Below are positions 5,460-11,076 of a stretch of DNA of 11,076 nt, piece after piece; position 1 is the first letter of the stretch, and every line of letters begins with the position of its first letter. This DNA is from Erythrobacter donghaensis (GTDB taxonomy: Bacteria > Pseudomonadota > Alphaproteobacteria > Sphingomonadales > Sphingomonadaceae). Below the pieces are notes generated by a model. It saw only the letters and a list, made by a program, of their open reading frames with translations, had not been told where the DNA came from and did no database searches. The position numbers were made by a program, and so were the translations under genes. The DNA is taken from the NCBI RefSeq assembly GCF_001557325.1, contig NZ_LSJS01000291.1, positions 1-11,076 of the forward strand. Reading direction: 5' to 3'.

Positions 5460-8400
5460 TCAAAAGTCCCATTCGGAATTAGGTTGGCGTAGCGGTCTGA
5501 GGCCGCCGTTTGCGACGGCGTCAGGCACGGAGAAGTCGTAGCGGCCGAGGAAATTGATGTGACGCCAAGATATCGGCGAGAGCCGAGCGATATCGGCGGG
5601 CAGCGGCGGCGTCCCGGCCTCGCTGAGTTGGCGCACGGTTTCCTGCATGTAGACAGCGTTCCAGTGGACGATGGAGTTGAGGGCCAGACCGAGGACCCCA
5701 AGCTGCTCCTCTTGGCCCTGACGCAGAGGGCTTCTGATTTCGCCCCGATCGCCGTGATGGACGCGCCGACCGAGCTTGTGGCGCAATTCCTGCCGGTTGA
5801 GCTGAAACAATATTCGTCGCCGGAACGGCCGGTCATCGATGTATCGCAGGATATGCAGCGTCTTGATGATGCGGCCGAGTTCAGACAGGGCCTTGGCCAG
5901 CGTTGTTGGGCGGTCTTTGACCTGCAGCATTCGCATGACGCCTGCGGCCTTGAGGTGGCCGAGCTTGAGCGATCCGGCCAAGCGGATAAGGTCGGACCAG
6001 TTTTCCCGGATCAGATTGATTTTAACCCTGCCCCAGGCGGTCTGATCGAACGGCCCATAGCTCGCCTGGCGGTCGATACGCCAGAGTTTGGCGTCGCCGA
6101 TGTCCGCCAGACGGGGGCTGAACCGGTAGCCCAAGAGCCAGAACAGACCGAAAATGGCGTCGGAATAGGCGGCGGTGTCGGTCATGATCTCCAGAGGATC
6201 GAGCTCGGTTTCCTGCTCCAGCAGGAGAGCCAGGACGACCAGGCTGTCGCGCAACGTGCCGGGGATGACCGCTCCGGTCAGACCGCTGAACTGATTGGAA
6301 ATCATGTTGTACCAAGTGACGCCGCGCTCCTGGCCGTAATATTTGGGGTTGGGCCCGGCGTGTATGGCGCTCGACGGAGCGACAAAACGCATGCCGTCGG
6401 CGCTGGCCACCTCGCCTGCGCCCCAATGTTGGACGATATCCAGACGACTGTGAGCGGAAACGATCGCGGCGTTGGCCGCGGCGATGGTCTCGGGCCGAAT
6501 GAAATTCTGACCGACCCAAGAAAGACGGTCGCGACGCAGAGCCGCAAATTCCGGGCGCACGATCGGCTCAAGACCGATGTTGCAGGCGCCGCCGACCAGG
6601 GTCGCGCACAGGCTTATCTCGAAGTGCTCGACGGTGGCCTGACGCTCGCTCAGATGCGTAAAGGACTTGGCAAATCCGGTTCGCGCCATGACTTCAAGAA
6701 AGATGTCGGGCATTCCGGCCTTCGGCATGCGCGTTTGGACGGCGGCGCGAAGTGCTCGAAGGCTCTCGGGTTCATCAAGCTTGTCGAGGGGCGTGACCAC
6801 AATCCCCATCTTGTCGGCGACCGTCTCAAAACGCAGGTCCGGATTGTCGCCGGCGCGCGCAACGACATGTCGATATGCCTCGTCGAGAAGGCGGGAGAGA
6901 CCGTCAATCTCAATGTCGGCTTCCAGAGATCGGCCCAGGGCGCGTGCTACCATCAACCTGGAATTGTGCCAGGACTCGCCCTCGAGCATCCCGCGCCGGG
7001 GATCCCCGTATCGGATGCCGGGCTTGGCGAACACATCGCGACGCTTGATCGCCAGACGCCACGCATCGATGATCGCGAAGACATAGGCCTTCGGGTCGCG
7101 CATCCTGCCATCGTCATCCAGGACATGTTGCCTCCACGCCTTCGAGACCGCAGCGATCGGTGCGCCGCGCATCTTGACGAGAGAGGACCAGTCGTCCACG
7201 CCCTTGAGGTAGCTGATCGCGGCCTTGACGTTTTTGCCACCTGGGGCAGCGTCGGTCTCGATGCGGGTAGCGATTTCAAAGAACAATCGCCGGGCGCTCC
7301 GCCATTTTGTTCGCAGTTGATCATAGGGCTTGGTCTCCGCGGGCTTGGCGATCGCCTCCACCTTGGACATGGCGGCCTCGATGTCGGGACGGGGCAACCG
7401 CTCGAAGAGCACATCTCGCCATTCATTGAGGGGCAGGGCGTCGTCGGTCAAAACCAACAGACCCATTGCGTGGAGCAGCATCGCGGCGCCATCGAGATCG
7501 CGCAGACTGCGCAGGCGGGCCTGTTTGTCGGCGGCTTCAGCCCCTTTCACCAAGTCGGCGAGCAGAGCCTCGGCCAGCTCGGCGGCGTCGTCCTGGGCCG
7601 CCGCTTCGAGCGTATGGAAGAGCGCGGCTACGGTCGCGGTTCGACGAGGCTCCTGAAGGGCGGCGATGGCCGAGGGCTTGCCGACGCGCGCTACCCGCGC
7701 GAGCCGCTCAAGGGTTGTGGCGGGAACGCCCCGCGGTGGCGCCGGCCGCAGATTGAACGCCCGGACCGCATCGAGCCGATCAAGGTGTCGGAAGAGTTCG
7801 GTCGGCATGCGCTTGGAGGGAACGGTCCGGAGCGCGTCCAGGGCGGCGAACGTGGATGTGTCGCCATCGTCAAACAGCGCGGCGATGCGCACGCGCTGGT
7901 CATCGCTCAAGCTGGCGACCAGATGGCGCCAAAGCCTGGTCCGCGCACGATCGCGGATCCTGCCAACCAGGCGCTCGACGACCGTGACGCCCGGCAGCAG
8001 CACCTTGTTGGCGATCAGCCAGGCCGCAGCTCGATCAATCAGGGGGCCGGGCCGATCGTCGCCGCTCCAGCAAAGGGCGTAGAGCCATCGGGTCAGCCGG
8101 AAACGTGCCACCGCGTTGTCGCCAAAGTCCGTGAAGCCGCAGTGCGTCCGGATGAGCGCGAGGTGCCGGATGCGTCGGCTTCCCGCAAAATAGGCGTCCA
8201 CGTCCGTGCCGGGTTCAAGAGCGAGTTGTTCGATCACGGCCGCCAGGACCGACGCTGGGATCTCGGCGGGCGAGACTGGAAATGCGCCCAGAAACCGGGC
8301 GCTCGTCAGCATCACGGCAAAGCCGAGCCGATTGTGGTCGCCGCGCAGAGTTCCAATGAGGTCGCGATCAGTTTGGTCCAGATGGAAATATCGCGCGAGT

Positions 8401-8474
8401 TGATCGGCCGACGGTTCGCCATCAAAGCGGGCAAAGCCCTGACGCTGGGCGTCAGTGAGGTGACGGGTGGGCAT
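5460..8474 (-). CDS. tnpA: Tn3-family transposase TnpA
   Basis: The DDE transposase that catalyses replicative transposition to a cointegrate. Starting from the ATG at 8474 (MPTRHLTDAQRQGFARF, the usual family N-terminus) the protein has 1004 residues, a normal length. The frame is open to an ATG at 8549, but that adds 25 unlike residues and lies inside the res region. The catalytic triad falls close to the Tn3 positions (D689, D765, E881): Asp693 in ASADGMRF (codon 6398-6396), Asp766 in IMTDTAAYSD (6179-6177) and Glu896 in LNRQELRHKLGR (5789-5787). The N-terminal half contains the DNA-binding domains that read the terminal repeats. No frameshift or stop is seen. There is no clear Shine-Dalgarno for either start. 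Transcription is probably repressed by TnpR bound at res. Confidence 0.95.
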   Translation of the reverse strand: MPTRHLTDAQRQGFARFDGEPSADQLARYFHLDQTDRDLIGTLRGDHNRLGFAVMLTSARFLGAFPVSPAEIPASVLAAVIEQLALEPGTDVDAYFAGSRRIRHLALIRTHCGFTDFGDNAVARFRLTRWLYALCWSGDDRPGPLIDRAAAWLIANKVLLPGVTVVERLVGRIRDRARTRLWRHLVASLSDDQRVRIAALFDDGDTSTFAALDALRTVPSKRMPTELFRHLDRLDAVRAFNLRPAPPRGVPATTLERLARVARVGKPSAIAALQEPRRTATVAALFHTLEAAAQDDAAELAEALLADLVKGAEAADKQARLRSLRDLDGAAMLLHAMGLLVLTDDALPLNEWRDVLFERLPRPDIEAAMSKVEAIAKPAETKPYDQLRTKWRSARRLFFEIATRIETDAAPGGKNVKAAISYLKGVDDWSSLVKMRGAPIAAVSKAWRQHVLDDDGRMRDPKAYVFAIIDAWRLAIKRRDVFAKPGIRYGDPRRGMLEGESWHNSRLMVARALGRSLEADIEIDGLSRLLDEAYRHVVARAGDNPDLRFETVADKMGIVVTPLDKLDEPESLRALRAAVQTRMPKAGMPDIFLEVMARTGFAKSFTHLSERQATVEHFEISLCATLVGGACNIGLEPIVRPEFAALRRDRLSWVGQNFIRPETIAAANAAIVSAHSRLDIVQHWGAGEVASADGMRFVAPSSAIHAGPNPKYYGQERGVTWYNMISNQFSGLTGAVIPGTLRDSLVVLALLLEQETELDPLEIMTDTAAYSDAIFGLFWLLGYRFSPRLADIGDAKLWRIDRQASYGPFDQTAWGRVKINLIRENWSDLIRLAGSLKLGHLKAAGVMRMLQVKDRPTTLAKALSELGRIIKTLHILRYIDDRPFRRRILFQLNRQELRHKLGRRVHHGDRGEIRSPLRQGQEEQLGVLGLALNSIVHWNAVYMQETVRQLSEAGTPPLPADIARLSPISWRHINFLGRYDFSVPDAVANGGLRPLRQPNSEWDF

Positions 8475-8477
8475 ACC

Positions 8478-8588
8478 GTGCGAAACTTTCAACTTTTGCG
8501 AAGGGGACGGCCCATGCCGATAAACAAGGCGAATTTCTTCGCAAAACATATGTGCGAAACAAAATTGTTTTGCAGTAACTTTCGCACA
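8478..8588. promoter_or_regulatory. res-like resolution site and tnpA/tnpR promoter region
   Basis: The tnpA-tnpR gap carries clustered copies of TGCGAA: direct at 8479-8484, 8497-8502 and 8553-8558, inverted (TTCGCA) at 8538-8543 and 8581-8586. The strongest pair is TGTGCGAAA (8551-8559) with TTTCGCACA (8580-8588), a perfect 9-bp inverted repeat spaced by 20 bases. A closer pair is GCGAA/TTCGC at 8529-8542. In the Tn3 family this place holds the resolvase-binding sites and both promoters, so TnpR both resolves cointegrates and represses the two genes. I cannot firmly assign subsites I, II and III. Confidence 0.65.
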
Positions 8589-8605
8589 ATATCTGGAGCA
8601 GTCGC

Positions 8606-9166
8606 ATGAAGCTCGGCTACGCGCGCGTTTCCACCGAGGATCAGAACTTGGAAATCCAGCGCGGTCGGCTCTCGGAGGCGGGCTGTGAAATGATGTTCGA
8701 AGAGAAAATATCGGGGGCCGCTCGTGGCCGGCCCGAGCTTGAAAAGCTGATGGGTCACCTGCGCAAAGACGATGTTCTCGTCGTCGCCCGCCTCGATCGT
8801 TTGGCGCGATCCACCATCGAACTCCTGCACATCGCGGAACGCATCAAGGAAAAGCAGGCAGGATTACAATCGCTTGATGAACCTTGGGCCGATACCACGT
8901 CCCCGTCTGGCGTGATGATCATGACCGTATTCGCTGGGATCGCCCAGTTCGAGCGGACTCTCATATTGAGCCGAACCGAGGAGGGGCGAAAGGCGGCGAT
9001 GGCGCGCGGTGTGAGCTTCGGACGCCCAAAGAAAATGCGCCCAGATCAGGCGGAGCTCGCTCGCCAACTCGTTCTCGAGGGTAAGTCCATTAGCGCCGTC
9101 GCAAGGACCTTCAACGTTCACCCGGCCACCATCTATCGCTGTATCGAGCCAAACAGTGCCTTATGA
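8606..9166 (+). CDS. tnpR: Serine resolvase TnpR
   Basis: A site-specific serine recombinase of 186 residues, the normal size for Tn3 resolvases. It resolves cointegrates at res. The N-terminal catalytic domain has the nucleophile Ser9 in GYARVSTEDQ and the RLDRLARS arginine motif at 62-69; FERTLILSRTEEG follows at 115-127 on the long helix. FGRPKK leads to the C-terminal helix-turn-helix (about 158-180: GKSISAVARTFNVHPATIYR). GGAG 7 bases before the ATG at 8606 supports the start. The last codons and the TGA stop lie inside the right terminal repeat. The TGA depends on the single base by which the two repeats differ. Confidence 0.96.
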   Translation: MKLGYARVSTEDQNLEIQRGRLSEAGCEMMFEEKISGAARGRPELEKLMGHLRKDDVLVVARLDRLARSTIELLHIAERIKEKQAGLQSLDEPWADTTSPSGVMIMTVFAGIAQFERTLILSRTEEGRKAAMARGVSFGRPKKMRPDQAELARQLVLEGKSISAVARTFNVHPATIYRCIEPNSAL

Positions 9167-9197
9167 CACTTTCCTGTTCCGCTCAGCCGCACGACCC
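9159..9197 (-). repeat. Right terminal inverted repeat
   Basis: Inverted copy of 5407-5445 with one mismatch (T at 9164). It overlaps the tnpR 3' end and encodes the first residues of the chimeric frame that runs into the dehydrogenase remnant. Confidence 0.95.
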
Positions 9198-9426
9198 GAT
9201 TGCGGCGTTGCAATCCGGCAAGCTCGGCGGCGCCGGGCTCGACGTTTTTGTCGGCGAGCCCGATATTCGCCGCGATCTTGTAGAGGCACCTAACACCTTC
9301 CTCCTGCCGCATCTCGGAAGTGCGACGAGACGCGCAAGGGAAGGTATGGGCTTAAGCTTGGCGCGCGATATCGCCGCTTTCTTTGCCGGCCGGCCGGTCG
9401 AAAATGGCGTAGGTGTCTCGAAATGA
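9163..9426 (+). pseudogene. D-2-hydroxyacid dehydrogenase, C-terminal fragment fused to transposon end
   Basis: From 9198 the frame encodes the last ~75 residues of a D-isomer-specific 2-hydroxyacid dehydrogenase, of the glyoxylate/hydroxypyruvate reductase kind. ALQSGKLGGAGLDVFVGEP contains the catalytic Glu of the V(F)xxEP motif. PNTFLLPHLGSAT contains the catalytic His, and DIAAFFAGRPVENGV is the family's C-terminal end. The substrate-binding N-terminus, the NAD-binding GxGxxG and the catalytic Arg (about 240 residues) are gone, so it cannot be functional. An ATG at 9163 within the terminal repeat, overlapping the tnpR stop, adds 12 transposon-encoded residues in frame, so a chimeric 87-residue peptide could be made. 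Its stop overlaps the glycerate kinase ATG (ATGA at 9423), showing the two were once one operon. Confidence 0.85.
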
Positions 9427-10712
9427 GCGCGCTCGTTGATCTCGAGGCGAGGCAAAGGGTACAGCTTGATGCTCTCCTGTCGACAGCATTGAACGCTGCC
9501 GGCGTCGAAGGCAAGCTTGAGCGCTTTCTCCCCTCAGTTCCTCTCGGTCGAACCGTCGTCATCGGAGGGGGCAAGGCCGCGGCAGCGATGGCGAATGAGC
9601 TTGCCAGACTTTGGCCGGCCCCGCTTTCCGGCGCCGTCGTTGTGCCTTACGGCCATCAATCGCCTTCCTATTCCGGTCCAATTCAGATTTTGGAGGCTGG
9701 TCACCCGGTTCCCGACGGGAACAGCGTGGTGGCTGCGGACCGCATGATGGAGTTGGTCAAAGATCTTTCTCACGATGATCTCGTCATCGCGCTGATGTCT
9801 GGCGGGGCTTCGGCGCTTCTTGTCGGCTTGCCCGAAGGCGTCAGCCTTGAAGATAAGCAAGGACTGAACAAGGCCTTGCTGAAAAGCGGGGCAACAATTT
9901 CCGAAATCAATGCGGTGCGCAAGCAGATTTCCACGGTGAAGGGCGGCCGACTGGCGCATGCGGTAGGTAAGGCGCGCCTGCTCACTCTTGCCGTCTCAGA
10001 CATACCGGGAGACGACATTCGCAAGATCGGGTCTGGTCCGACGATTGCCAATGCGGCGGAAGCCGTTGCGGCGACACCGATTCTCGAGCGATATGGCATA
10101 GATGTTCCGGAATCCATCAACCGGCACCTGCGGAAGGGTTTGGATAATCCCTCACCTGACGATCGATCAAGACGGGCAGGTGATAGTGCGTTCCTGATCG
10201 TCAAGCCGGGCGATATTCTCATTGCAGCAGCCCGGTGCGCCGAAAGCGTCGGCTACAAGCCGATCATTCTGGGGGATGACCTGGAGGGGGAGGCGCGTGA
10301 ATTGGGTTCCGCGCATGCAAAGCTGGCGCTCGAAACGCTTCGAGCGGGGCGTAGGGCATGCATTCTGTCCGGCGGAGAGACGAGCGTGACCGTCTCCGGC
10401 CGAGGCAGAGGAGGCAGGAACAGCGAATATCTTCTGGGCTTTGTGCTGGCGACAGCGGGGCAGGAAGGGATTGCGGCGCTGGCAGTCGATACCGATGGCC
10501 TGGATGGCGCCGGCGACAATGCGGGAGCTGTTGCGTTCGCGTCGACCTTGACGCGCGCTGCCGGGAAGAAACTGGATGCTGCGGCCTATTTGCGCCGCAA
10601 CGATTCCTATAGCTTCTTCGCTGCGCTGGACGATCTCGTCGTAACAGGACCCACATGCACGAACGTCAACGATTTCCGGGCCATTCTCATCGATCCGGTG
10701 ATTGATCGCTAA
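9423..10712 (+). CDS. gckA: Glycerate 2-kinase (MOFRL/GckA-TtuD family)
   Basis: Phosphorylates D-glycerate to 2-phosphoglycerate with ATP in the cytoplasm, feeding carbon from glyoxylate, tartrate or hydroxypyruvate into glycolysis. Older annotations call this family hydroxypyruvate reductase TtuD. Signatures in the 429 residues are VVIGGGKAA (45-53), MSGGASALL (125-133), NAVRKQIS..KGGRLA (163-178), SDIPGDD (192-198) and GSGPT (203-207). The C-terminal MOFRL domain follows (about 312-372, LSGGETSVTV, GRGGRNSEYLL, DTDGLDGAGDNAGA). Length and motifs indicate an intact gene. The ATG overlaps the dehydrogenase stop by ATGA, suggesting translational coupling; the native promoter was probably lost with the dehydrogenase front. 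Expression would now depend on readthrough from tnpR or an internal promoter. Confidence 0.92.
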   Translation: MSALVDLEARQRVQLDALLSTALNAAGVEGKLERFLPSVPLGRTVVIGGGKAAAAMANELARLWPAPLSGAVVVPYGHQSPSYSGPIQILEAGHPVPDGNSVVAADRMMELVKDLSHDDLVIALMSGGASALLVGLPEGVSLEDKQGLNKALLKSGATISEINAVRKQISTVKGGRLAHAVGKARLLTLAVSDIPGDDIRKIGSGPTIANAAEAVAATPILERYGIDVPESINRHLRKGLDNPSPDDRSRRAGDSAFLIVKPGDILIAAARCAESVGYKPIILGDDLEGEARELGSAHAKLALETLRAGRRACILSGGETSVTVSGRGRGGRNSEYLLGFVLATAGQEGIAALAVDTDGLDGAGDNAGAVAFASTLTRAAGKKLDAAAYLRRNDSYSFFAALDDLVVTGPTCTNVNDFRAILIDPVIDR

Positions 10713-11031
10713 GCTTGGTCGGTAGTCTGGTTAAACCATCGTGCCTCTGATTCCATTGACTTTGTGCGGCCGCCAACGCTGCCGGTGTGTCCAGGTCAAA
10801 GTGAATACCGGGATCGTCAATATGGATGGGAACGACAGACGCGCGATATTTTTCGAGAAGTGAGCGTGCGCCAGTATCACCTGAGAGATTCAGCAGCGCG
10901 GGGAAAAAATCAGAACCCCATGTGATCGGATTCCCCCTTCGCCCATCGCTTATAGGAACCAAAATCGTCGATGGGGTCGCTTGCTGAGCCATCCTTTGCA
11001 AGAGGCTTGCCGGGACAAATGGCGTATCCAT
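10687..11031 (-). pseudogene. MocA-like molybdenum-cofactor nucleotidyltransferase, 5'-truncated
   Basis: On the minus strand, the last ~114 codons of a MobA/MocA-type NTP transferase, which attaches CMP to molybdopterin for enzymes such as xanthine dehydrogenase. Visible are MDTPFVPASLLQRMA (the central metal-binding DxP region), SDGRRGNPITWG, LSGDTGARSLLEKY and IDDPGIHFDLDTPAAL, all typical of the C-terminal half. The N-terminal nucleotide-binding part (LAAGxSxRxG, about 80 residues) should follow upstream. Instead, an in-frame TGA occurs at 11055-11053, and none of the three frames from 11032 to the window end looks homologous. The ATG at 11031 has no ribosome site. A broken gene is likely, though a sequencing frameshift near the edge is possible. 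Its end overlaps the glycerate kinase 3' end by 26 bases. Confidence 0.7.
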
Positions 11032-11076
11032 CCGGTGAAGGCCGCACCCGTTTCAGTTAGCGGTCACTGGGTTTGA

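Larger units (their letters stand above)
5407..9197. mobile_element. Minimal Tn3-family transposon (tnpA, res, tnpR)
   Basis: A complete 3791-bp element bounded by matching terminal inverted repeats, with tnpA on minus, a res-like region and divergent tnpR on plus. The repeats begin GGGTCG and end TAAG, as in the Tn3 family. There is no accessory gene. All catalytic residues of transposase and resolvase are present, so it may be active. The 5 bases outside the left end (ATAGA) and right end (GATTG) differ, so the expected 5-bp target duplication is missing. The flanks also encode unrelated functions. A deletion, an inversion or recombination with a second copy probably followed insertion. Confidence 0.93.

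Noticed and set aside
8475..8549. Longer TnpA starting at the ATG at 8549
   Set aside because: The 25 added residues are unlike the family, there is no ribosome site, and the segment is the res region. MPTRHLTDAQRQGF at 8474 is the typical start.
5559..8609. A continuous 1016-codon open frame on the plus strand opposite tnpA
   Set aside because: Its translation has no recognisable domains and low-complexity Gly/Arg/Asp-rich character. It is the mirror of a GC-biased tnpA, whose catalytic residues prove the other strand is coding.
1..11076. CRISPR arrays, tRNA or rRNA genes, toxin-antitoxin or phage-defence genes
   Set aside because: No regularly spaced repeats, cloverleaf-like genes or matching protein families were found on either strand.

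Overview
This window looks like a piece of an alphaproteobacterial genome or plasmid. It has about 60% GC, strongly GC-biased third codon positions, and protein families common in sphingomonads and rhizobia. No rRNA, tRNA or housekeeping marker is present, so the assignment rests on gene style only. The window splits at a transposon into two regions with no obvious functional link.

Left region (1-5406), an aromatic or ester catabolism cluster. It opens with the 3' part of a 4,5-dihydroxyphthalate decarboxylase-like gene (+). Next come two related MarR-type regulators pointing away from each other (1021-1500 on -, 1990-2538 on +). The roughly 490 bases between them hold the decayed C-terminal end of a thiolase gene. 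A beta-lactamase-fold serine hydrolase (2796-3950, +) then faces a large alpha/beta hydrolase (4039-5223, -) across a GC-rich hairpin region. The clearest regulatory signal is an 18-base block, TAGTTAGATAACTAAGGA, that is nearly identical upstream of both hydrolases (2610-2627 on +, 5248-5231 on -). It combines a 14-bp inverted repeat with a Shine-Dalgarno sequence, so the two hydrolases are probably co-regulated, plausibly by one of the MarR proteins. The likely theme is ester cleavage and decarboxylation of an aromatic acid such as a phthalate ester; the substrate is inference.

Transposon (5407-9197). This is a complete, minimal Tn3-family element of 3791 bp. It has near-perfect 38-39 bp terminal inverted repeats, tnpA (-) with all three catalytic acidic residues in place, a res-like cluster of TGCGAA repeats, and divergent tnpR (+). 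It carries no passenger gene. The flanking 5-mers differ (ATAGA and GATTG), so no target duplication remains and the element appears to sit at a rearrangement junction.

Right region (9198-11076), a glycerate segment. The transposon abuts the last ~75 codons of a D-2-hydroxyacid dehydrogenase whose first three quarters are missing from the window. The dehydrogenase end overlaps (ATGA) a complete glycerate 2-kinase gene. A convergent, 5'-truncated MocA-like nucleotidyltransferase fragment closes the window. Reductase plus glycerate kinase suggests glyoxylate, tartronate semialdehyde or hydroxypyruvate assimilation, now broken by the transposon. I see no wholly new system; the most notable points are the shared operator, the transposon junction and several gene remnants.
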